64,000 nt of DNA from Cherax quadricarinatus (lineage: Eukaryota; Arthropoda; Malacostraca; Decapoda; Parastacidae): contig NC_091352.1 of assembly GCF_038502225.1 (NCBI RefSeq), positions 20,131,060 through 20,195,059 of the forward strand, in the 5' to 3' direction. Position 1 is the stretch's first letter. Each line of letters opens with the position of its first letter. Shown here piece after piece: positions 35,004 to 45,300 of the stretch. Position numbers and translations under genes: made by a program. The notes beneath the pieces were generated by a model, which made no database searches, was not told where the DNA came from, and worked only from the letters and a program-made list of their open reading frames with translations.

Positions 35004-35140
35004 CTCGTTGTTCAGGCTGATACCACTCGTTGTGCTCGTTGTTCAGGCTGGTACCACTCGTTGTGCTCGTTGTTCAGGCTGGTACCACTCGTTGTGCTCG
35101 TTGTTCAGGCTGGTACCACTCGCTGTGTTGACTACTCATG
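35004..35140. repeat. 31-bp minisatellite, right part
   Basis: About four units of the array interrupted at 32577, here mostly with GTTCAGGCTGGTACC. Confidence 0.9.
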
Positions 35141-35385
35141 TTGGAAGCACTTGTGTTGGAACCTTGTATGTGGTCTCGGCATCAGACAATCGCTGTTGGT
35201 GCGCAATAAACAATTGTACCCACATCCTAGTTTCTAATGAAGGTGACGGACCAGCAGGCTCCCACCTCCTCATTCAGTGCGGGAACAGGCTTATGATAGA
35301 ACGGCTGCTGTCAACTGCTAGGAGTCTCCGATCGCTAACCACATGCAGAGGAAAATAGTCAGTATCTCTAGCCTAGGGGCTAGAC

Positions 35386-36304
35386 CAGGGGAATCTACGG
35401 CCTTCTAGGGTATTAAGTGCGACCTTCTGAGTGAATCAGAATTTTGCATAAGATACCCTTTTTATTTTTATTGAAGATATGTTACCCCTCATGATTTAGT
35501 CCTAACCGACCTAATGCGACTTGAACTTTAGACTTTATGTTCCCCACCTGACAACCACCATCCAGCCAGAAGTGGGTGTTGGAGGGTGAGGATACAGTTC
35601 TACAATGTTTTAATTGAGGCGCTCATGATTAAATCCTAACTTACCTAAAGTGACTTTATACAGTAGGTCTGGCGCCTGAGCACCACCACCCAGCCCGAGG
35701 CAAGTTGGTGATGGAGGGTGAGGATATGTGGCCAGTCTATTATCGTATTTAAACAGAAGTGCATGTGACTGTTTGAAATGCAAATTAAGAATAATTATAC
35801 AGCGTAACCGTTTCTGTATTTTTTTTGTGTCCATAACCCATCATGTCAAAAAAAGACCAAGAATGCTGAAGGAAGAAAATAGAACTCTTAATACATTGTC
35901 GAAGTTGCCGAAGAATGCTTAGACGTTGATAAACTTTCGAAGTACAACTGCTTTTCAAGAAAAACACTGATCGCGGCATGGAACCACTTAGTGTTGAGAA
36001 TCTACCTTATCCTACCTAACCCAAATCAAGACGAATACGCACCTGGAGGATCAGCTGAAACTGCAAGCCTCCAGGTTTCAACCAAAAATCCAAATGCTTT
36101 CTCACAAAAGCTATCACGACTAAGTCATTAAAAGGTTAACATTATAATTTAATCAAAAAAATCTTGAAATCATATAATAAATGGCTTTTTACAAAATAAC
36201 CAACATTTTGCAGTATATCTAATCAAAATTTCTTGAATTCGGCCTTATTAGATTACAATTAACCTAAATGCGGCCTTCCAACATAAAAAGGCCCCCCACC
36301 CCTG
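35386..36304. mobile_element. hAT-like non-autonomous element
   Basis: Begins CAGGGGAATC and ends CCCACCCCTG, with subterminal CGGCCTT / GCGGCCTTCC on opposite sides. Flanked by 8-bp near-duplications GGCTAGAC (35378-35385) and GACTAGGC (36305-36312), six of eight identical with a CTAG core as in hAT target sites. Internally a 130-bp direct duplication (about 35490-35605 and 35622-35730, each ending GGAGGGTGAGGATA). No transposase frame. Confidence 0.55.
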
Positions 36305-36312
36305 GACTAGGC

Positions 36313-36537
36313 TATACGGAATTCCTAGGCCAACTCCAAGCTAGCAGGGGTTAAATATCTCAAGTGAGAAATATAACACGAGGGGCAATAATGCATAAAC
36401 TGCTTAGATACTGAGCAGGCAGCTAGTATAACCTAGCCTATTTTGGGTGTTTATCCCGCCACTAAACCAGCCCGATCAAGTGCGTACATCACTGAAGTAA
36501 CCGGGGATAAAAATGATCACTGTTATAAGTGAAAAAA
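36313..36537. other. no recognisable feature
   Basis: Short sequence between the hAT-like element and the PLE2 target site. Confidence 0.5.
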
Positions 36538-36559
36538 AACTACGTAGATACACAAATAA

Positions 36560-38698
36560 CCCGCACAGGTTGAAGATGCCTTCTTTACTCTCCGTCAACG
36601 TCAACGTGCTCTCTTTGCGGCTCTACCACAGGATCTCTGTAACCTTCTCTCTACCATTGCCTTTGACACTGCTCGCCTGAATGCGCAAATTCATTCTTCC
36701 AAACTACAAAATAAACTTCAACGTCTCATCTCAGCTAGCCCTTGGTCTAAATTCTCCCTCACTGACTGTGTTACTAATCTGTCTTCTGTCTCACTCTCTC
36801 AATATGAGCTTGAACTTCTTGGTTTTGGTCTTTCCTTTGCCACTTCGCCTACTCCTCGCGCTGGTATTTCCCTGATTAGCTCTTTTGATTCCTTTCGTCA
36901 ATCTCGCTTCCGTAATCTTCCTGACTTGTCCACTTTTCGTGGTGCTCTCCTTCCTGCTCTTGTTAGTCTGTTTTCCAAGAATCACCACCTTCCACGCCGT
37001 TACCAACTTGCCCTTTCTTCTCTTAAATCTAACACTAACATTGTCATACTATCTTCTGACAAAGGTAATTCGGTAGTTATCCTTGATCGCGAGGATTACC
37101 TCCGTAAAGCTGATGTCTTGCTCTCTGACTCACGCACCTACACTCCTCTCGTTTCCAACCCTCTTGATCGCATCAAGAGAACTTTCAACAAAAAACTAAG
37201 GACTCTCTCCGACCTCTGTCCTCCTGACTTTGACCTTGTTCAACGGTTTCGTGTCATCTGTCCCTCTCTTCCCTATTTCTATGGCCTTCCCAAAACTCAT
37301 AAACCTGATATTCCTCTTCGTCCTATCATATCCTCTAGAGGTTCTGTCTCTTATTCTCTTGCTTCTTGGCTGGCCAAAACCCTCACTCCCTTTCTTGGTA
37401 CTTTTTCTCCTGCCCACCTCCGTCACTCTCAAGACTTCATTGAACGGGTTCGCTCTCTCCCAACCTGTAAGATGCTTAGTCTTGACGTTGAGTCCTTCTT
37501 CACCAATGTCCCTCTTGATGATGTCCTTGATTTCCTTAGAGAGAAGGCCCATGAAGGGTTTCTTCATCTCCCTATCCCCACTGATGTCTTTCTTGATCTG
37601 ATCCGCCTCTGTGTGGACTCTAACTCCTTTTCCTTCCAAGGGAAATATTATTCCCAAACCTTCGGTGTCGCTATGGGCTCTCCTCTCTCTCCTGTCCTTG
37701 CTAATCTTTACATGGAATACTTCGAGACTGTTCTTCTTCCTACCCTCGATGTGCAACCTTCACTCTGGCTCCGCTATGTGGATGACATCTTTGCTCTGTG
37801 GCCTCATGACTCCAGTCTCTTCCAACCTTTTCTTGAAGCTCTTAGCAATCTTGCCCCTTCCATTAAGTTTAAAGCTGAATGGGAATCTAATTCCTTACTT
37901 CCTTTCCTTGATGTCCATGTCCACCGCTCAGATACAGGTTTTTCCTTTTCCGTTTACCGTAAACCTATGCACAGTGGCATGTACATTCACTACTTTTCTT
38001 ATCATGCTTCCCCTGTCAAGAAAAGTGTTCTTATCTCCCTCTTTCTCCGTGCCCTCCGCATCTGTGATCCTCAGTTCCTTCCAGCAGAAATTTCCACTCT
38101 TTATAATTCGTTCTCCCGTCTTGGCTAACCTTCCCATTTCATAGACTCTGCCCTCTCACGTGCTAAACGCAATTTCTTCTCTCCCAAACTCTCTACTCAT
38201 GGGAACTCTTCTATCCTCTGCCTTCCCTACATTTCCGGTCTTTCTAATCTCAACAATTCTCTCCGTCCCTTAGACATCAAGCTTACCTTCCGCCAGACTA
38301 ACACTCTTCGCACTAATCTCGTTCATACCTCTCCTCCCTCTACAGATGTTCCTGGTGTCTACTCTATTTCTTGCTCCTCCTGTCCTCTTCAATACTTTGG
38401 AGAAACTGGTCGATCTCTTTCTGACAGACTTAGGGAGCACAAAAATAGTGTTAGGCTTGCCGACACTAACAATGCTCTTTTCTGTCACGTCAGAGATCAC
38501 AGCCATCCTATTGACTGGTCTTCTGCTAAAACTGTCTTCCCTACTTCCAACTCGAACAGTCGCCGTTTAGTTGAATCCTCTCTTATACACAACTTTCCTT
38601 GTATGAACCTTAGCCCTGGCTTCGTCTCTGTAGATGCCTTCCTCTCCCACTACATTGTAAAATGCTCCAAACTTCAGAACACCCGTGACTTAACCTGA
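36560..38698 (+). pseudogene. PLE2 RT-GIY-YIG polyprotein with one stop
   Basis: Frame of 713 codons interrupted once, by TAA at 38126-38128 where PLE1 has a Tyr codon. No ATG start is visible at the truncated 5' end. In order: an N-terminal region (FFTLRQRQRALFAALPQDL), YGLPKTHKP with LRPIIS, LSLDVESFFTNVPLDDV, FGVAMGSPLSPVLANLY (about residue 368), RYVDDIFALW (Asp pair near residues 408-409), LLPFLDVHV, then after the stop the GIY-YIG nuclease from residue 599 (GVYSIS..., YFGETGRS, RLREHK). Encodes RT plus endonuclease; the stop separates the two activities. Confidence 0.9.
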
Positions 38699-39335
38699 AT
38701 CCTCATTTTTTCTTCTTCTTCTTCTTTTTCTTTTTCCTCTTCCCCTTTCCTCTCTCCTTTTCTCCTCTGGGTTGTCTTTCTCTCTCCTGTCTCGTGTTTC
38801 TGTTCCTTTATTTTATTTCACCACTTCCCCTTTCACGCACCTCGGTGCGCTTGCTCTCCCTCTGTGGGTTTCTAGCTCTCTTGCAGTGCTCCCCTTCCTT
38901 TGTATTTGACTGGCTCGTCTTCCTTATTTCCCACTTCTACCACTACCACTACTACTACCTCTTCTTCTTCTACTACATCTACTGATGAAATTAGACACAT
39001 GTGCGGCGTCTGGTTGTCTTTGTTGTGGACGTTTCGCCATCCAGTGGCTGGCTGGATGGCGAAACGTCTACGGTGGGGATGCCCGGGTGTTGTGCATGTG
39101 TCATTTCATCCTGTCGGTATTATATACAATTCTTGTACTACTACTACTACTACTACCACTACTACTACCTCCACCTCTTCCTGCCTATATATAGCCGTCC
39201 TGCTCCACCTCTGTTAGTGTGACTTTGTCAATGGTCCAAGTCGGACCGAAACGTCGTCGTAAGCTTCTGTCTTTTATGTGCGGGTTATTTGTGTATCGTT
39301 CCAGTCACGGTATTGTGCCTTTTTGTTATTTATTT
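38699..39335 (+). promoter_or_regulatory. PLE2 3'-terminal region with hairpins and tail
   Basis: Pyrimidine-rich start; perfect 17-bp stem GACGTTTCGCCATCCAG (39028-39044) / CTGGATGGCGAAACGTC (39052-39068); an internal GTCGGTATTATATAC that looks like an embedded older tail; TATATATAGCC (TATA-like); stem GGTCC/GGACC (39233-39237/39243-39247) followed by GAAAC. The last hairpin has the stem II plus GAAAC half of a hammerhead, but no clear CTGANGA half. Control function is inferred. Confidence 0.55.
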
Positions 39336-39349
39336 AACTACGTAGATAC

Positions 39350-39799
39350 TTCTGAAGGATGGGATCTAGCGAAAAGACTGGCTACATTGATCTGTAGTCT
39401 GTTGGAAGTCTCTGCAACTGCTCTTGTTGCAACGCCAGAGTGAATTTTATACTGAGTGGAAGCACTCTGCTGTTGACACAGGAAGTCAGTCTTCACTCTC
39501 TCGTGTCCGGTCTTAGAATTTCGCATCCCAGGTCCACCAGCCCTCAACCCTTAGCTCGGGTTCCAATAAACTCCCGTTATTTACCACTAAATTTCGTCCC
39601 CCAGGAAAACGACCTCTGATATAAACAAAATAAACTGTTACAGTAATTCTGGCATTACTTAATGACGATTCAAGTCGTCTCTAAAATCCCTGAATTTATA
39701 ATTAAAGGTTGCTATAAGAAGGGCAACTGTGCCATTACTGGTATCAAACACGAGATGATGGATATTTAATGTTTACTAACCAAAGGTGGAGGAGCACTT
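39350..39799. other. no recognisable feature
   Basis: Sequence between PLE2 and the next tandem array; only short frames. Confidence 0.5.
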
Positions 39800-41555
39800 G
39801 TGTTCACTGTTGAGGTTGGTACAACTTGTTGTTTTCACTGTTCAGGTTGGTACAACTTGTTGTGTTCACTGTTCAGGTTCATACAACTTGTGTTCACTGT
39901 TTAGGTTGGTACAACTTGTGTCCACTGTTTAGGTTGGTACAACTTGCGTTCACTGTTTAGGTTGGTACAACTTGTGTTCACTGTTTAGATTGGTACAACT
40001 TGTTGTGTTCACTGTCCAGGTTGCTATAACTTGTTGTGTTCAATGTTCAGGTTGGTACAACTTGTTGTGTTTACTGTTCAGGTTGGTACAACTTGTGTTC
40101 ACTGTTCAGGTTGGTACAAATTGTGTTCACTGTTCAGGTTGGTACAAATTGTTGTATTCACTGTTAAGGTTGGTACAACTTGTTGTATTCACTGTTCAGG
40201 TTGGTACAACTTGTTGTATTTACTGTTCAGGTTGGTACAACTTCTTGTATTTACTGTTCAGGTTGGTACAACTTGTTCTTTTCACTGTTCAGGTTGGTAC
40301 AACTTGTTCTTTTCACTGTTCAGGTTGGTACAACTTGTTCTTTTCACTGTTCAGGTTGGTACAGCTTGTATTCACTGTTCAGGTTGGTACAAATTGTTGT
40401 ATTCACTGTTCAGGTTGGTACAACTTGTGTTCACTGTTCAGGTTGGCATAACATGTGTTTATTGCTCAGGTTGGTACTACAACTTATTGTATTCACTGTT
40501 CAGGTTGGTACAACTTGTTGTATTCACTGTTCAGGTTGGTACAACTTGTGCTCACTGTTCAGGTTGGTACAATTTGTGTTCACTAATCAGGTTGGTACAA
40601 TTTGTGTTCACTAATCAGGTTGGTACAATTTGTGTTCACTAATCAGGTTGGTACAATTTGTGTTCACTAATCAGGTTGGTACAATTTGTGTTCACTAATC
40701 AGGTTGGTACAACTTGCTGTTTTCACTGTTCAGGTTGGTACAACTTGTGTTCACTGGTCAGGTTGGTACAACTCACTGTGTTCACTGTTAAGGTTGGTAC
40801 AACTTGTGTTCACTGTTAAGGTTGGTACAACTTGTGTTCACTGTTAAGGTTGGTACAACTTGTGTTCACTGTTAAGGGTGGTACAACTTGTGTTCACTGT
40901 TAAGGTTGGTACAACTTGTGTTCGCTGTTCAGGTTGGCACAACTTGTGTTCACTGTTCAGGTTGGTACAGCTTGTTGTGTTTACTGTTCAGGTTGGTACA
41001 ACTTGTTGCTTTCACTGTTCAGGATGGTACTACAACTTGTGTTCACTGTTCAGGTTGGTACAACTTGTTTTCACTGTTTAGGTTTTTACAACGTGTTATG
41101 TTCGCTGTTCAGGTTTGTAGCACTTGTGTTCACTGTTATGACTGGTAGCATTTGCACTGTTACGGGTAGTAACACTTGTGTTCAGTGTTCATGATGGCTC
41201 CATTTCTTGTGTTTACTATTCAGTTTGGTACAGCTTATCATGTTCACTGTTCAGGTTGGAGAAACTTGTGCTCACTATGCAGGTTGGTACAACATGTGTT
41301 CACTTTTCAGGTTAGAACAACTTACAGTGTTCACTGTTCTATTTGTTATAACTGTGTAAATTGTTTAGGATGGTGCTACTGCTATTGTTCACTGTTGCGG
41401 TTGGTAGCCCTGGTGTTCACTGTTCAGTTTAGTACTACATTTTTCTTCTCTCTACAGATTGGTACAACTTGTTGTGTTCACCGTAGAGTTTGTCACCACA
41501 TTTTTGTGTTCTTTGTTAAGATTGGTAGCCCTGGTGTTCACTGTACAGGTTCGTA
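39800..41555. repeat. 28/31-bp minisatellite (TTCAGGTTGGTACAACTTG type)
   Basis: About 60 units of TTCACTGTTCAGGTTGGTAC + AACTTGTG, with a frequent 3-bp insertion (AACTTGTTGTG) giving 31-bp units. Decays toward 41200-41555. The core is shared with the array at 32284/35004. Cys/Val/Gly-rich frames of up to about 200 residues are artefacts of the unit length. Confidence 0.95.
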
Positions 41556-41565
41556 TCACTTATGT

Positions 41566-42140
41566 CTGTCTGGTGTGTACGGTACGGTGTGTCTTGTGTG
41601 TACGGTACAGTGTGTCTGGTGTGTACGGTACAGTATGTCTGGTGTGTACGGTACAGTGTGTCTGGTGTGTACGGTACGGTGTGTCTTGTGTGTACGATAC
41701 AGTGTGCCTGGTGTGTACGGTACAGTATGTCTGGTGTGTACGGTACAGTATGTCTGGTGTGTACGGTACATTGTGTCTGGTGTGTACGGTACAGTGTGTC
41801 TGGTATGTACGGTACAGCGTGTCTGGTGTGTACGGTACAGTGTGTCTGGTGTGTACGGTACAGTATGTCTGGTGTGTACGGTACAGTATGTCTGGTGTGT
41901 ACGGTACAGTGTATCTGGTGTGTACGGTGCAGTGTGTCTGGCGTGTACGGTGCAGTGTGTCTGGTGTGTACGGTACAATGTGTCTGGTGTGTACGGTACA
42001 GTGTGTCTGGTGTGTACGGTACAGTGTGTCTGGTGTGTACGGTACAGTGTGTCTGGTGTGTACGGTACAGTGTGTCTTGTGTGTACGGTACAGTGTGTCT
42101 GGCGTGTACGGTACAGTGTGTCTGGCGTGTACGGTACAGT
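41566..42140. repeat. 23-bp minisatellite (GTGTGTACGGTACAGTGTGT type)
   Basis: About 25 copies of a 23-bp unit containing GTGTACGGTACAGTG and TCTGG. All frames are open on both strands; the long frame at 41176-42183 is an artefact. Confidence 0.95.
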
Positions 42141-42149
42141 CTTACGGAG

Positions 42150-42540
42150 TAGCTCCAATAATCATCATTCATTAAATCACTAACATCAACGTAAGAGTGT
42201 GTGTTGGTACTGCGACTGGTGCGTGAAGAGAGATGAATTGGCTACGTGGACAAAATGCGGAATCTAGAGATTATGTCGCTGGATGCATGAAAAATATGAA
42301 GGGGGGTTGGGATATGATCACGATATCCAAAATTCCTAGAGGTTATCGAGAAGGTAGGCAAAGATACTTTTTTTATATTTTACCAGAAAAGCAAATTAAT
42401 TGCAAATTAGTTATAATAAGCTGTTGGGTAATTTTAAATCAGTTGTTAAAAGTCGGGTTTAAGAGCTGGAGCTTAACTATCACCCTCTCCCCACAGAGTT
42501 AAATATGTAATTACAGATACATAACTAAACACATTCAAAG
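42150..42540. other. no recognisable feature
   Basis: The frame at 42233-42502 has no recognised motif. Confidence 0.5.
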
Positions 42541-42551
42541 GACGCGCGCGA

Positions 42552-42590
<39 letters not shown>
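42541..42590. repeat. (CG)(CA)n microsatellite
   Basis: CGCGCG stretch followed by about 20 CA units, directly upstream of a LINE A 5' truncation. Confidence 0.9.
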
Positions 42591-42591
<1 letters not shown>

Positions 42592-42594
42592 CAG

Positions 42595-43318
42595 ACAGAG
42601 TATAGGCTAGGTGACCAAAGAATGCAAACCTCACTCAAGGAAAAGGATCTTGGGGTTAGTATAACACCGAGCACATCTCCTGAGGCGCACATCAACCAGA
42701 TAACTGCTGCAACATATGGGCGCTTGGCAAACCTAAGAATAGCGTTCCGATACCTCAGTAAGGAATCGTTTAAGACTCTGTACACCGTGTACGTCATGCC
42801 CATACTGGAGTATACAGCTCCAGTTTGGAACCCACACCTGGTCAAGTACGTCAAGAAATTAGAGAAAGTGCAAAGGTTTGCAACAAGACTAGTTCCAGAG
42901 CTAAGAGGACAGTCCTACGAAGAAAAGTTAAGGGAAATAGGTCTGACGACACTGGAGGACAGGAGGCTTAGGGGAGACATGATAACGACATATAAAATAC
43001 TGCGTGGAATTGACAAGGTGGACAAAGACAGGATGTTCCAGAGATGGGACACAGTAACAAGGGGATACAGTTGGAAGATGAAGACCCAGATGAGCTAAAG
43101 GGATGCTAGGAAGTATTTCTTTAGTCATAGAGTTGTCAGGAAGTGGAACAGTCTGACAAGTGACGTAGTGGAGGCAGGGACCATACATAGTTTTAATACG
43201 AAGTTTGATAAAGCTTATGGAACAGGGAGAGAGAGGACCCAGTAGCAACCAGTGAAGAGACGGGGCCATGAGCTATGATTTGACCCCTGCAACCACAAAC
43301 AGGTGAGTACAAATAGGT
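42595..43318 (+). pseudogene. LINE A, C-terminal RT region and 3' end
   Basis: Open for 158 codons (42622-43098): SLKEKDLGVSITPSTSPEAH, LANLRIAFRYLSKESFK, PILEYTAPVWNPHLVKYVKK, QRFATRLVPELRG, DMITTYKILRGIDKVD. After a TAA the remaining SFNTKFDKAY-type end follows. The 3' end is GACCCCTGCAACCACAAAC plus repeats of AGGTGAGTACAAAT and CA-rich sequence. Truncated at (CA)n. Confidence 0.85.
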
Positions 43319-43329
43319 GAATACACACG

Positions 43330-44114
43330 CACACAAACTTACGTCAGGTCCATATTGGAACCCACACCTGGCCAAGCACGTAAGGAAATTATAGACTAGT
43401 CCCGGAGCGTTTAAGGAAAATCAACCTGACGACACTGGAGGACTGGAGGGATAGAGGGTACATGATAACGACATATAAAACACAGAAGAATCGATAAGGT
43501 GGACAGAGACAGAGATGGGACACAGCAATAAGGGGTCATAATTAATTGGAAGTTGAATACTCAGATCAGTCCCAGGGATGTTAGGAAGTATTTCTTCAGT
43601 CAGAATTGTCAGGCAGTGGAATAGTCTGGAAAGTAAAGTAGTGGAGGCAGGATCCATGCATAACTTTTAGAAGAGGTATGATAAAGCTCACGGAGCAGGA
43701 AGAGAATGACCTAGTAGCGACCAGTGAAGAGGCGGAGCCAGGAGCTATGAATCGACCCCTGCAACCACAATTAGGTAAGTACAATTAGGTGACTGCACAC
43801 ACTTTCAGAAAGTGGAACAATCTGGAGAGTGATGTACTGGACAAAAGATAAATATATAGCTTTAAGAAGAGGTACGATAAAGCTCTTGGAGCAGGGAGAA
43901 AGTGGATTTAGTAGCGATCAGCGATGAGGTGGAGATAGGAACTATGAATCGACCCCTTCGATTACAAACAGGTGAAAACAAATAGTTAGGTACACACACT
44001 CAATGGTGGTCATACAGTATGCAGCACCTACAAGGAGGCCACAGAGATTCATAAGAGGAATGGTCTGAGAACTGAGAAAACTGACCTATAAGGAGAGGCT
44101 TAAGAGAACTAGTT
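43330..44114 (+). pseudogene. two further decayed LINE A 3' fragments in tandem
   Basis: 43330-43795 and about 43800-44000 each run through the KWNSLXSXVVEAGSIHXFKK region to CGACCCCTGCAACCAC-type ends and a TAGGTAAGTACAATTAGG tail. 44000-44114 (QYAAPTRRPQRFIRGMV-like) begins another copy that is cut by LINE B and continues at 45927. Confidence 0.65.
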
Positions 44115-44701
44115 TATGATAAGCATGGCTTACCAATAGAAAGCAGAGAGTTACCATTAATGGAGTGAAATCTGAATGGGGATTAGTCACTAGTGGCGTT
44201 CCACAAGGATCAGTTTTAGGCCCTCTCTTGTTCATAATTTACATTAATGACCTTGATGAAGGGATTACTAGTGACATGAGTAAGTTTGCTGATGATACAA
44301 AGATAGGCCGTATAATTCACTCTGAGGAGGATATCAATGAACTCCAGGACGATTTGAACAAATTAATGTCTTGGTCTGAGAAATGGCAGATGAAGTTTAA
44401 TGTGGATAAGTGTAAGGTACTTGCCCTTGGTAATGAAAATAACCCTCGAAGCTATAATCTAGGTGAAGTAGAGCTTGGCCATACAGAATGTGAAAAAGAC
44501 TTGGGAGTCATGGTAAGCAGAAATCTAAAGCCAAGACAGCAGTGCCTCAGTGTGCGCAACAAGGCCAACAGATTACTTGGATTTATCTCAAGAAGTATAA
44601 GTAACAGAAGTCCAAAAGTTATTTTGCAGCTCTATACATAGATGAATGGTTCAGAGAACCGACATGTTGATAAATTAGACACATGTGCAACTCTTGGGTA
44701 T

Positions 44702-44753
44702 CTTTATTGAGGAAACGTTTCGCCACACAGTGGCTTCTTCAGTCCATACAAAG
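44702..44753 (-). ncRNA. hammerhead-ribozyme-like motif, H1 left arm
   Basis: Reverse-strand mirror of 45249-45300, with identical core, stems and GAAAC. Confidence 0.55.
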
Positions 44754-45248
44754 GAGAATCTTGAAGAACAGGAGGAGAATGAGGTAATCAGTCCCTCAAC
44801 CTTGAGTCGATGTGGTCAGTCCATCAATCTTGAATAGAATACGGCATACGTGCTGAGAAGGAGCTTATAAACCGTTGGCAGGAGAGGTGAAGCAGTCATA
44901 GGTCGTGTAACATTTGTTCAATGTTGAAGTAGGTCGTGCCCAAGAATTAGGCAAGCGAAGAATTCCCAAGTATTAAGATCCCAAGAAGTTGCAGTGTCTG
45001 ACAGGTTTGTAGATGAATGGTTCAGAGAACCATTGGGAATTCTTCGCTTGCTTAATTCTTGGGCACGACCTACTTCAACATTGAACAAATGTTACACGAC
45101 CTATGACTGCTTCACCTCTCCTGCCAACGGTTTATAAGCTCCTTCTCAGCACGTATGCCGTATTCTATTCAAGATTGATGGACTGACCACATCGACTCAA
45201 GGTTGAGGGACTGATTACCTCATTCTCCTCCTGTTCTTCAAGATTCTC

Positions 45249-45300
45249 CTTTGTATGGACTGAAGAAGCCACTGTGTGGCGAAACGTTTCCTCAATAAAG
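45249..45300 (+). ncRNA. hammerhead-ribozyme-like motif, H1 right arm
   Basis: Core CTGAAGA (45260-45266), extra A, stem II GCCAC/GTGGC with TGT loop, GAAAC (45281-45285), G-T closing stem III, T45288 as cleavage base. Stem I: TCC (45289-45291) with GGA (45257-45259), ATA with TAT, AAAG (45297-45300) with CTTT (45249-45252). Confidence 0.6.

Larger units (their letters stand above)
36551..39335 (+). mobile_element. Penelope-like element 2 with 13-bp target duplication
   Basis: 2,785-bp insertion flanked by AACTACGTAGATA (36538-36550 and 39336-39348). The 5' end is a 17-bp inverted copy (CACAAATAACCCGCACA, 36551-36567) of a 3'-terminal sequence (TGTGCGGGTTATTTGTG, about 39278-39294), joined directly to the coding frame. 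The 3' end carries the 39-40 nt tail (CCAGTCACGGTATTGTGCC...TTATTTATTT). Clear boundaries and near identity to PLE1 indicate recent insertion. Confidence 0.9.

Noticed and set aside
38699..39335. Full hammerhead ribozyme in the PLE1/PLE2 3' region
   Set aside because: The GGTCC/GGACC stem followed by GAAACGTC is present, but the CTGANGA strand is not recognisable (reads TTTGTCAAT), so I do not call a ribozyme in these copies.
39972..42183. Cys/Val/Gly-rich frames of 140-335 codons
   Set aside because: Artefacts of the 28/31-bp and 23-bp minisatellites.
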